Part shown: one piece after another, positions 1-7,523 of the stretch
Numbering within the stretch: position 1 is the stretch's first letter
How the letters are laid out: each line of letters opens with the position of its first letter
Assembly (NCBI GenBank): GCA_006226555.1
Contig: SBGS01000284.1
Coordinates: forward strand, 1-9,870
Length of the DNA stretch: 9,870 nt
Direction of reading: 5' to 3'
DNA from: Bacteroidota bacterium
GTDB lineage: Bacteria > Bacteroidota > Bacteroidia > Flavobacteriales_D > Crocinitomicaceae
Translations under genes and position numbers: made by a program
Notes under the pieces: model-generated
The model's input: only the letters and a program-made list of their open reading frames with translations
Databases searched by the model: none
Told to the model about the DNA's origin: nothing

Positions 1-2117
1 GCTGAGGCATCGATACATATGTCCTGTGTATTACCCGGATTTCCGTGTGGGACATGACACATTTCAACCTTTTGATTTCCACTGTTACCCGCATAACATG
101 TTACATCAACTACACATACATTTACTGATCCTGTTGCTGTACATCCATTTTGGTCTGTAACCACAACATCATAGTCTGTAGATTGTTGAGGACAAACATT
201 TGCAGAAGCGCCACTGTATATCAAATTCCCTGCTTCATACCAATCGTATTGGTATCCCGCACATCCTCCTCCTGCATTTGCAGTAATATCGGCACAACTA
301 GATGGTCCGTATCCATAATATACAGTTCCTGATGCTGAAGTGGAGACAGTCAACGGTGCTGGCTCAGTAAGTGTTATCGTTTCGGTAGCCGAGCATCCCC
401 AATCATCCGATACTGTCAACGTGTAATTTCCTGCTCCAATTCCTGAGTTCACAGCAGCATTACCACCATTTGACCAAACGTAATTCATTGATCCACAGCC
501 ACCATCTGTTGTTGCTAAAATTTCACCATCATTACCTCCATTACAAGATACATTGTAACCACAACCTTTAACATCTGAATTCAGAGACAAAGATAGATCA
601 CAAGACCTTGTAATATCCAACCCGAAGGCTCCGCCTGAGGAAGAAGAAAACCCTTCAACCGTCAAGTAATATACCCCACCAGAAGTAAATGTGTAGGTGA
701 TACTTGATCGTAGGCTACAATTGTCATCATTTGAGGCGAGAATACCGGAACATGGTTGGCTGGTTAGATAAAGGTATGTATCCCAGCTTGCCAGATCACA
801 CGTTTCAAATGTATATGTTCCTGCACAAGGAATGTTCAATTCAAAAGTAATATCTTCCGAAGACCTTAATCCACAATCGTCGCAAGCTCCTGAAGTATTC
901 TCGTAAAGAGTTACCGGGCCTGAAAGCGCTACTGCCAGATCTACCTGACTACCGATACATGGACATGCTATGTTAATAGATCCAGTACTGCCATAAGAAT
1001 CCTCATCATCCAGTAAGAAATAATAAGTACTACCGCCTACCAAATAAACTGAATTTGTTGCAGAAGAATAGATGTCATCTATAAAATTCCATCCCTGTGA
1101 ACCACAAGCTGAAGATGAATAGAAAAGGTCTACCCAACCTCCGGAATTGTGAAGTACCGTAATATCATAATTCCCAGAAACTTGCGGTGTATAACTAAAT
1201 ACTTGCTCCATCCCAGGAGTTCCGTATGGTCCGCTACTTGGGTCCCAGGCACCATTACCGGAACTTAAAGCATAACTGACATTTTGATCACACGTTAAAG
1301 TTTGAATCGTGTTGCAAGGATCCGGAGCCGGTGTTGGGCAACTGATACTGATGGTACCCGAACTTGCGGAAGTGTTTTCATCATCGATCAAAAACTTATA
1401 CGTTTGACCTGCTACCAGGGAAATCGTGTTGGTGGCACTCGAATAAATATCATCCACATAAACCCAACCGCTCTGATTACAGGAGTTTCCTGTTTTTATA
1501 AACAGATCAATCCATCCTGAACCGCTGTGTGCAACAGATATCTGGTGAGGACCTGAATTCTGAGCTACAAAGGTAAATACTTGTTCATTTCCGGGTGTAC
1601 CGTAAGGTCCGCCAGGGTTCCACGTACCATTTCCAGAAGCAAGTGTAAACGATTCAGATGCGCCGCAGGCTAAATCTAAAGCGGAATTACATGGGTTTCC
1701 ATTATTTTGATTCCCTTGACGTGTTACATTCAGATCCATGCACGAGCTGTACGAAGAACAGTAGTATTTATCCAATAAAACTCTAACCTGACCTGTGAAT
1801 GTCGCTGTCCATGTGATCTGAGATTGTAAACCACAGGCATCATCATTGTATGCGAGATAAGTCCCACTGGTAGTGTAAAGGGTTAATTGCGAGTCCCATG
1901 AACCACCGCAAGTAGAGAAAACATAAGTCGACCCATTTTGTACTGAAACGGTAGCATACTCTCCCCCGTACATGCAAGAAACAGTAGAAGTTTGCCCAGG
2001 GTTAAGCGAAGAAATGTTACCATATGGGGAATTATTATTTGAGCATTGCCCATATGAATACGTGCCTATTAGTGATAAAAACAGGAACGATACGATAGAA
2101 GTAATTGTTGTTTTCAT
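1..2117 (-). CDS. Large Cys-rich multidomain secreted protein with SprB-type repeat (3' end outside window)
   Basis: The minus-strand frame is open from the ATG at 2117 to the left edge (705 codons, no stop), so the start is present and the C terminus is missing. Residues 1-24 look like a signal peptide (hydrophobic SFLFLSLIG, then SYGQC). In order: a PPC-like beta domain (about 25-135, Cys-rich, with the LAYNDD..C pattern); two tandem copies of a 120-residue domain (142-261 and 267-386); a second PPC-like domain (about 387-506, ASNDDNC); a SprB-type repeat (about 520-586, VSCNGGNDG ... VWSNGG ... GNYTLTVSDDWGC); an Ig/PKD-like domain (about 587-667, ending TDYDVVVTDQNGC); and a CHVPHGNPGN motif at 687-696. 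The architecture is that of a Bacteroidota cell-surface or adhesin-like protein, so a T9SS sorting domain is expected beyond the edge but is not seen. It starts 17 bases after the small secreted gene upstream and may share its transcript. Exact role unknown. Confidence 0.9.
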   Translation of the reverse strand, partial: MKTTITSIVSFLFLSLIGTYSYGQCSNNNSPYGNISSLNPGQTSTVSCMYGGEYATVSVQNGSTYVFSTCGGSWDSQLTLYTTSGTYLAYNDDACGLQSQITWTATFTGQVRVLLDKYYCSSYSSCMDLNVTRQGNQNNGNPCNSALDLACGASESFTLASGNGTWNPGGPYGTPGNEQVFTFVAQNSGPHQISVAHSGSGWIDLFIKTGNSCNQSGWVYVDDIYSSATNTISLVAGQTYKFLIDDENTSASSGTISISCPTPAPDPCNTIQTLTCDQNVSYALSSGNGAWDPSSGPYGTPGMEQVFSYTPQVSGNYDITVLHNSGGWVDLFYSSSACGSQGWNFIDDIYSSATNSVYLVGGSTYYFLLDDEDSYGSTGSINIACPCIGSQVDLAVALSGPVTLYENTSGACDDCGLRSSEDITFELNIPCAGTYTFETCDLASWDTYLYLTSQPCSGILASNDDNCSLRSSITYTFTSGGVYYLTVEGFSSSSGGAFGLDITRSCDLSLSLNSDVKGCGYNVSCNGGNDGEILATTDGGCGSMNYVWSNGGNAAVNSGIGAGNYTLTVSDDWGCSATETITLTEPAPLTVSTSASGTVYYGYGPSSCADITANAGGGCAGYQYDWYEAGNLIYSGASANVCPQQSTDYDVVVTDQNGCTATGSVNVCVVDVTCYAGNSGNQKVEMCHVPHGNPGNTQDICIDAS
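960..1319 (-). repeat. Tandem protein-domain repeat, copy 2
   Basis: This encodes residues 267-386. It is the second 120-residue unit, again starting PCN and ending ACP, with SGNGAW, PYGTPGMEQVF, GGWVDLF, DDIYSSATN and FLLDDED aligned to copy 1 with only one- or two-residue gaps. The offset between copies is 375 bases, an exact multiple of three, as expected for in-frame domain duplication. Confidence 0.8.
1335..1694 (-). repeat. Tandem protein-domain repeat, copy 1
   Basis: This encodes residues 142-261 of the large secreted protein. The 120-residue unit begins PCN..L.C, contains SGNG.W, PYGTPG.EQVF and DDIYSSATN, and ends LIDDE ... ISCP. It is followed after five residues by a second copy of exactly the same length. 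By eye the two are roughly half identical, with conserved Trp, Cys and Asp positions suggesting a beta-sandwich, possibly metal-binding. I do not recognise a named family. Confidence 0.8.
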
Positions 2118-2134
2118 AGCTTTTAGATTTAGTG

Positions 2135-2515
2135 TTACTGGCGAATCGTTTTCATTTCACCTTCAGGATGCATCATGCGATATGCTTCTCTGTTTTTCTT
2201 GATCCACTCCTGTTTCAATTGATCGTAAAGTTCTTGATCTCCATTAGCTTGAAGCATCAGGTCTTTAAGCTCCTGTTCAACTGAAGCATTTTGATGATCT
2301 ACAGAATTTCGATAGATCACAAAATCATGATGAACCTCTTTAACCATTTTCTGGTCAGCCTCAATTAGCTGATCATTCAACTCTCCCCCTTGGTTAACAT
2401 ACTCTTGAGGAGTCTTTTTTATGCTCTGCACTTTTTGCAGGTCTTGTTGTTGTGCAAATAATTGTCCGCTACCAAACAGTGCGAGCAATATCAGTGATGT
2501 TCTTTTCATAATCAT
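2135..2515 (-). CDS. Small secreted protein of unknown function
   Basis: This is a 126-residue protein with a clear signal peptide (MKRTSLILLALFGSGQLFAQ, cleavage likely before QQ). The mature part of about 104 residues is hydrophilic, rich in Gln, Lys and Glu, without cysteines, and probably mostly helical (runs such as QELKDLMLQ and YDQLKQEWIKKNREAYR). No known domain is recognised. Two starts are possible: ATG at 2515, or the ATG two codons later (2509), which gives a more typical MKR signal peptide; no ribosome-binding site decides between them. It ends 17 bases before the large surface-protein gene on the same strand, so the two may form an operon. A periplasmic or surface accessory role is conceivable but only inferred. 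Confidence 0.75.
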   Translation of the reverse strand: MIMKRTSLILLALFGSGQLFAQQQDLQKVQSIKKTPQEYVNQGGELNDQLIEADQKMVKEVHHDFVIYRNSVDHQNASVEQELKDLMLQANGDQELYDQLKQEWIKKNREAYRMMHPEGEMKTIRQ

Positions 2516-2774
2516 TGTTTTTGTGTTTGACCCCTCATGCCAAAATAAGAGCCAAAAAAAATATACCGCTGTAAATCAAGTGTTTAAAGATTCTCTCCTT
2601 GCTATTAATTCCCAATTTTGGACTTGAAGTCTCTTTTTGGATCAGTAGTCCCATATTGAAATCAAAAACGACGGATATTCAATACAAGCGCTAATCCGTT
2701 TGAACAATGGATGCAAATGTTCATTTCATTTAGATATTTTATTATGCATACACAGAATAATATATCTTGTTGTC
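2516..2774. other. Divergent intergenic region upstream of the NO-sensing cluster
   Basis: This 259-base AT-rich gap lies between divergent gene starts, so it must carry promoters for both directions. I see no confident TAnnTTTG box with a matching upstream TTTG. The best minus-strand candidate is TTATTTTG (2541-2548, one mismatch). There is a TTTG at 2699-2702 on the plus strand, but no good -7 box follows it. A short perfect inverted repeat, GACTTGAAGTC (2621-2631), and the arms TTGA/TCAA (2656-2665) are possible operators of low certainty. No RNA gene or additional ORF is supported. Confidence 0.4.
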
Positions 2775-4118
2775 ATGAATGACATGAAAGTATTTGTAGT
2801 AGAAGATGATCGTTGGTACGGGGAATATATCAAACACATCTTCAATTTATTAGAGATCGAGAACGTCGAGTTATTCTCATCCGGAAAGGAACTAATACCT
2901 CGCTTAAAGGAGCATCCTGATCTTATAACCCTAGACTTTAACCTTCCTGATATAAAAGGTGATGAATTATTGAAGCAGATCCAGTCGAAATCACCAAACA
3001 CGGAAGCGGTCATTGTCTCAGGACAAGAAAACATCCAAATCGCGCTTGAATTTATAAAGAAAGGAGCATTCGATTATCTGGTAAAGGATGAGGATATTAA
3101 AAATCGAATGGTCAGCATGATACAGCAGGTGCAGCGCCAGATTCAAATGAAATCAAGGATTACCGAACTAGAATCCCTCGTATCCATGAGTAACTCTTCA
3201 AAGCGAAAGATCATATCAGCAGACAAGTCCATGGATCGTGTGCATGACCTCATTGAAAAAGCATCAAAGTCTATTATCAATATATCGATCTATGGCGAAT
3301 CGGGTACCGGAAAAGAGCTTGTAGCGAAAGCAATTCATGAGGATTCTACAAACAATAAGTCGCCATTTGTTGCAGTGAATCTATCAGCTATTCCAGAAAG
3401 CCTTATGGAAAGTGAGCTTTTTGGTCATAAGAAAGGGTCTTTTACAGGAGCGATAGCGGATCGCAAAGGGAAATTCGAGGAAGCCGGATCCGGAACGATC
3501 TTTCTAGACGAGATCGGTGAGATCTCTCCGAGCATTCAGGTTAAACTCCTAAGAGTACTTCAGGAAAGAGAAATAACACCGATTGGTGGTAACGGAACAG
3601 TAAAGATCAACTGCAGGATCATTACCGCTACAAATAAGGATTTGAAAGAAGAAGTACTGAAAGGAAATTTTCGTGAGGATTTATATTACAGACTAATTGG
3701 AATGCCGATTCACATCCCTCCTCTTCGAGAGAGAGGAAAGGATTCCCTTCTTTTAGCCAACAGCTTCATTAGGGAATTTTGCGCATATAATAAATTGGAC
3801 AAATTAAAATTGACGGAGGAAGCTGCAAATAAGATCTTGAGGTACAGTTACCCCGGAAATGTACGTGAATTAAGGTCTGTTATAGAGCTTGCAACTATAA
3901 TGGCTTCAAATGGAGAGATCAATGCTGAAGACATCGTTTTTCAACCTATTGCCCCGATGAAGAACTTAGTAAATACAAACATGACACTGAAAGAAATCAA
4001 TGAACAGATCATAGATGACTTGTTAACGAAGAACAATAACGATGTTCGTAAGGTAGCCAAGATACTCGATATCGGAAAATCTACCATCTACCGAATGCTT
4101 AAAGAACGTGCATCATGA
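2775..4118 (+). CDS. NtrC-type sigma54-dependent response regulator
   Basis: A 447-residue DNA-binding activator in three parts. The receiver (about 4-120) has acidic pocket E10-D11-D12, phosphoacceptor D54 in LDFNLPD, S82 and K104. The AAA+ sigma54-interaction domain (about 148-375) has Walker A GESGTGKE (174-181), GSFTGA loop (221-226, a variant of the GAFTGA sigma54-contact motif), Walker B IFLDE (D245, E246) and FREDLYYRL with arginine-finger residues (299-307). A Fis-type helix-turn-helix (about 410-447) includes VRKVAKILDIGKSTIYRML. The frame extends upstream to an ATG at 2700, but those 25 residues are not receiver-like; ATG at 2775 or 2784 (MKVFVVEDD) fits the family. It would use ATP to open sigma54 promoters once phosphorylated. 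Its stop overlaps the H-NOX start (ATGA), so it is the first gene of the NO-sensing operon. Targets are not shown by the sequence. Confidence 0.95.
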   Translation: MNDMKVFVVEDDRWYGEYIKHIFNLLEIENVELFSSGKELIPRLKEHPDLITLDFNLPDIKGDELLKQIQSKSPNTEAVIVSGQENIQIALEFIKKGAFDYLVKDEDIKNRMVSMIQQVQRQIQMKSRITELESLVSMSNSSKRKIISADKSMDRVHDLIEKASKSIINISIYGESGTGKELVAKAIHEDSTNNKSPFVAVNLSAIPESLMESELFGHKKGSFTGAIADRKGKFEEAGSGTIFLDEIGEISPSIQVKLLRVLQEREITPIGGNGTVKINCRIITATNKDLKEEVLKGNFREDLYYRLIGMPIHIPPLRERGKDSLLLANSFIREFCAYNKLDKLKLTEEAANKILRYSYPGNVRELRSVIELATIMASNGEINAEDIVFQPIAPMKNLVNTNMTLKEINEQIIDDLLTKNNNDVRKVAKILDIGKSTIYRMLKERAS

Positions 4119-4654
4119 AAGGAGTAATTTTCACAGAATTCATCGAAATGATGGAGGTTAAATATGGCTTTACGGTTACAAACCAAGTAATCGAGAGTGC
4201 TGGTCTAAAATCGGAAGGCATCTACACTTCGGTAGGAACATATCCGATGTTGGAAATGACCTCTTTGGTGAGCTCATTAGCTGCCATAACCAATGAATCC
4301 GAAAATGATCTATTGAGGGCATTCGGAAATCACCTATTCGGCCGTTTTCAGGTTTTACACCCAAGTTTTATTGAGCGATATTCGAACAGCCTTGATCTGT
4401 TAGCCGGAATTGAAGGTCATATTCATCAAGAAGTGCGAAAACTATATGACAATACTGAACTTCCTTACTTTGATTACCAAATTGAAGACGACATACCCGT
4501 AATCTACTATCGTTCAACTCGGAATCTACACTTCTTCGCCTTGGGTTTAATGGAAGGCTGCTTCTTACATTTTGGCGAGAATTATTCTATTGAACTATCA
4601 CCTGCAGGAAAAGATCAATGGAAATTTAAACTGACCGAAAATGCACAGAGATGA
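4115..4654 (+). CDS. H-NOX heme nitric oxide-binding sensor protein
   Basis: A 179-residue stand-alone H-NOX domain, the usual length for bacterial family members. It begins with the characteristic MKG[VI]IF..F. It has YTSVGTYP, LLRAFG..LFGR, IHQEVRKLY with H104 as the likely proximal heme ligand, and the YxSxR heme-propionate motif (Y132-R133-S134-T135-R136). The position matching the distal Tyr140 of O2-binding Thermoanaerobacter H-NOX is F141 in my hand alignment (LHFFALGL), which predicts a pocket that binds NO but not O2. No signal peptide or membrane segment is seen, so it is cytosolic. It overlaps the activator gene by 4 bases and the kinase gene by 14. By analogy with other H-NOX/kinase pairs it should control the kinase's autophosphorylation in response to NO; that is inference from family and context. 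Confidence 0.95.
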   Translation: MKGVIFTEFIEMMEVKYGFTVTNQVIESAGLKSEGIYTSVGTYPMLEMTSLVSSLAAITNESENDLLRAFGNHLFGRFQVLHPSFIERYSNSLDLLAGIEGHIHQEVRKLYDNTELPYFDYQIEDDIPVIYYRSTRNLHFFALGLMEGCFLHFGENYSIELSPAGKDQWKFKLTENAQR

Positions 4655-7439
4655 TCGCAACGAAATATTAAAAGCTCTTGATCGAGAGAGAAAAGCCAGA
4701 AAATTGGCAGAATCTATCATTGAAGAAAAAAGCTTACGACTGTATGAAAAAAACCTGGAATTAGAGAACTCTTATAAGGCACAAGAAGAGCTAATCGAAA
4801 GGCGTGAAGAATGGTTAAAGCAACGTGAAAATGAGTTAAACACCGTTTATAATGAACACCCCTTACCTATTATCATTTATGATCTTGAAACATTACAGAT
4901 CCTTGATGTAAACCAAACAGCAATCGATTTTTATGGTTATACGAAGAAAGAGTTGATAGAAAGAAGGATCTCGGAACTTCATACTCAAGAAGAGTTAAAG
5001 ATATTGGATGCACACATCGAGAAAATCCGTAATTCCGAATACTCTGTAAAGCACTGGCATCACGTTACAAAGAACGGAGCTATAAAAACCTTAAAGATCA
5101 CAGGACGATCTGTCCATTTTGGTAATCGTTTGGCTCGAATGGCGTTGATCGAAGATATCACCGGGATTGATCAGTTAAAAAAAGAGAAGGAAAACGCATT
5201 GAAAAAGTATCAGCTCATCGTTGAGAAATCGAGCGACATTGTTTTCAGAATAAACGCGGAAGGATATTTCATATATGTAAATCCTGAAGGGTGCAAGGCT
5301 ATAGAATATTCACCCGATGAACTTTACCAAATCCGTTTTGATCAGCTTGTCTGTCTGAATTATATCGAAGAGGTTGTTTCAAAGTATCAAGAACAAATTA
5401 GGAATCGTATTCAACATACTTATTTGGAATTTCCTGTCATCACGAAATCAGGAAAAAAGATCTGGATCGGTCAATCAGTAGATATTGCAGAGGTACAAGA
5501 TGGAGAGGTTACGGAGCTAATTGCTTTTGCCAGAGAAATAACAGAAAAAAAGCGGTCAGAAGAATTGCTACAGCGATCTGAAGAAAAATTTAGATCAATC
5601 ATTGAAAATATGGAATTAGGCATCGTGGAGGTCGATGCTCATGGGACGATAATTAAAGCTTACCCCTCTTTCTGTAAAATAGTCGGATATGATCCGGAAG
5701 AACTGGAAGGAACGAAAGGCTTGTTTCTCATAAACGAAGAAGGAAAAAAGAGAATGCTGAAGGAACAAGAAGATCGAATTGAGGGTAAAACGAACGTTTA
5801 TGAATTCGAATTGATCACTAAAAGTGGAGAACACAAATGGGTTATGATTTCGGGAGCACCAATTCTTGACGAAAATCGCAAAGTAACAGGTTCAATTGGT
5901 ATTCACCTCGATATAACAGATCAAAAACGACTTCAAAATGAATTAAAAGAAGCCAAAGAAGTTGCTGAGGACTCTTTAAAAAGTAAAGAGTTGTTCCTGG
6001 CCAATATTAGTCACGAGATAAGAACCCCGTTAAATGCGATCTCAGGATTACTTCAGTTGTTAAGCCAATCTGAACTGTCTATTAAACAAGCGGAATATAT
6101 TACACATATTGAAACAGCAACTGAAAACTTACTAACACTTATACAAGACCTATTACTGCTTTCCAAATCTCAACTTGGAGAAATTGAATTGAACAATGAA
6201 AGTCATTCGTTATACACGGTAATGTCCAATACCTTTAGTCTATTTACAAACTCGGTAAAAAATGACATAAACTACACCGCTTCACTAGCTATAAATCCTG
6301 AACAATATTATTTATTCGATAAGTTAAGGTTTAGCCAAATTCTTCAGAATCTAATATCGAATGCATTGAAATTCACCGATTCAGGAGAAGTGAAATTAAT
6401 AGCAAGGGTTATTCAATCCAATCCGGATCTCGACACAATAGAAATTCGTGTTCGGGATACGGGTATAGGAATTCCGGAGAAAGATCTCCCACGTATTTAC
6501 GAAGACTTCAAACAGGCCTCAAATAATGATGTAACCATTAATGGCGGAACAGGACTGGGATTATCTATCGTTCGGAACCTGATCAAATTGATGAACGGTG
6601 ACATTCAGATAGAAAGTAATTCAACCGGAACAGAGGTAAAGATCCAGCTCACTTTAGAGAAATCAATTTCATCAAAACGCTACAATTCAAGTTTACAGGA
6701 AAATACATTTTCAAACTCTATTAAAAATATACTAGTGGCCGAGGATAATGTGGTCAACCAATTTTTGATCTCCAATTTCCTGAACGAGCTGGGACATTCG
6801 TATACAATAGTTTCTAATGGAAAGGAAGTTCTGGACCAAATTAAGCATAGTGATTACGACCTCATACTGATGGATGTAAGAATGCCGTTGATGGATGGTA
6901 TAACCGCAACTGCACATATTCGGAAGTCCTGTTCGAAGGAAGTACTACCGATCGTTGGTTTGACCGCGGACGATGTCGAACTAAATCATAATCATTATAT
7001 CCTTTCAGGAATGAATGCTGTATTATCCAAGCCAATTGACTTAAAAAAACTCACCGAGGAGATCCAAAAGTATAATAGGGTAAATGGAGAAATAACAGAT
7101 TTACAGCGAAGAATTGAAAAATCAATAGGCAATAATGAAGACCTACAAAGATCATTACTCACCATTTTCATCGAGGATACAACGATTCGAATCGAAGAAC
7201 TTGAACATGCATTGAAAAACGAAAACACTCTTCAGATCAAGGACCTACTACATGCCATGAAACCTTCGTTGAATCATCTTGGCAGAGAAGATTTAACTAA
7301 TAATCTACGCGAATTTGAAAAGGATCTACTAGATGAAACTTTCAAAGTTCCAGAATTTCAAAAATTTATCAAAAAATTGAATAATCTCGTGGCCGACTGC
7401 GTCCATCTATTGTCCAAATTCGAGACTGAAAAAGACTGA
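4641..7439 (+). CDS. Soluble hybrid histidine kinase (3 PAS, HisKA, HATPase, REC, HPt)
   Basis: A 932-residue cytosolic hybrid kinase with no transmembrane segment. An N-terminal charged coiled coil (about 5-68) leads to three PAS/PAC modules (about 68-180, 188-303, 312-430; PAC ends EDITGID, REITEKK and LDITDQK). HisKA follows with SHEIRTPLN and phosphoacceptor H458. The ATPase domain has N box N574, DTGIGI (606-611) and GTGLGLSIV (636-644). A receiver (about 694-810) has E701-D702, phosphoacceptor D745 in LMDVRMP, T775 and K797. The C-terminal HPt-like domain (about 825-925) has H871 in LLHAMKPSLNHLG. All residues needed for a His-Asp-His relay are present. It starts inside the H-NOX gene (ATG 4641, 14-base overlap), implying translational coupling and partnership. 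No heme- or flavin-specific PAS residues were identified. H-NOX is the likely sensory input and the two nearby receivers the likely outputs (inference). Confidence 0.95.
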   Translation: MHRDDRNEILKALDRERKARKLAESIIEEKSLRLYEKNLELENSYKAQEELIERREEWLKQRENELNTVYNEHPLPIIIYDLETLQILDVNQTAIDFYGYTKKELIERRISELHTQEELKILDAHIEKIRNSEYSVKHWHHVTKNGAIKTLKITGRSVHFGNRLARMALIEDITGIDQLKKEKENALKKYQLIVEKSSDIVFRINAEGYFIYVNPEGCKAIEYSPDELYQIRFDQLVCLNYIEEVVSKYQEQIRNRIQHTYLEFPVITKSGKKIWIGQSVDIAEVQDGEVTELIAFAREITEKKRSEELLQRSEEKFRSIIENMELGIVEVDAHGTIIKAYPSFCKIVGYDPEELEGTKGLFLINEEGKKRMLKEQEDRIEGKTNVYEFELITKSGEHKWVMISGAPILDENRKVTGSIGIHLDITDQKRLQNELKEAKEVAEDSLKSKELFLANISHEIRTPLNAISGLLQLLSQSELSIKQAEYITHIETATENLLTLIQDLLLLSKSQLGEIELNNESHSLYTVMSNTFSLFTNSVKNDINYTASLAINPEQYYLFDKLRFSQILQNLISNALKFTDSGEVKLIARVIQSNPDLDTIEIRVRDTGIGIPEKDLPRIYEDFKQASNNDVTINGGTGLGLSIVRNLIKLMNGDIQIESNSTGTEVKIQLTLEKSISSKRYNSSLQENTFSNSIKNILVAEDNVVNQFLISNFLNELGHSYTIVSNGKEVLDQIKHSDYDLILMDVRMPLMDGITATAHIRKSCSKEVLPIVGLTADDVELNHNHYILSGMNAVLSKPIDLKKLTEEIQKYNRVNGEITDLQRRIEKSIGNNEDLQRSLLTIFIEDTTIRIEELEHALKNENTLQIKDLLHAMKPSLNHLGREDLTNNLREFEKDLLDETFKVPEFQKFIKKLNNLVADCVHLLSKFETEKD

Positions 7440-7477
7440 CATAATAGCAACACACTGATATTCTGCAACTTATTTAA

Positions 7478-7493
7478 TTGGCAAGCATTTGGT
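7478..7493 (+). promoter_or_regulatory. Weak candidate sigma54 promoter before the stand-alone receiver gene
   Basis: TTGGCAAGCATTTGGT resembles the sigma54 consensus TTGGCACG-N4-TTGC. The -24 half is good (TTGGCAAG), but the -12 half is poor (TGGT instead of TTGC, so no GC at the fixed position). It lies 30 bases before the start codon at 7524, a workable distance. The presence of a sigma54 activator in the same cluster makes it worth testing, but the match could be chance. Confidence 0.2.
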
Positions 7494-7523
7494 TAGCTCA
7501 TTTTCAAATAAAACTATTGACCT

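Noticed and set aside
1302..2202. Plus-strand short open frames opposite the large surface protein (for example 1302-1520 and 1972-2202)
   Set aside because: The minus-strand frame is continuous over this region with clear domain repeats and a signal peptide; the plus-strand frames have no coding character.
2536..2550. Minus-strand TTGGCATG as a sigma54 -24 element before the small secreted gene
   Set aside because: The -12 GC is absent at the fixed spacing, so only half of the element is present.
2656..2665. TTGAAATCAA as an FNR/DNR-type (NO- or O2-responsive) binding site
   Set aside because: The half-sites TTGA and TCAA are separated by only two bases, whereas the family site TTGAT-N4-ATCAA needs a longer spacer.
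2700..2774. N-terminal extension of the sigma54 activator from an upstream ATG
   Set aside because: The 25 extra residues are hydrophobic and Cys-containing, not conserved receiver sequence, and the receiver's first strand begins right after the ATG at 2775/2784; the phosphoacceptor then falls at the classical position 54.
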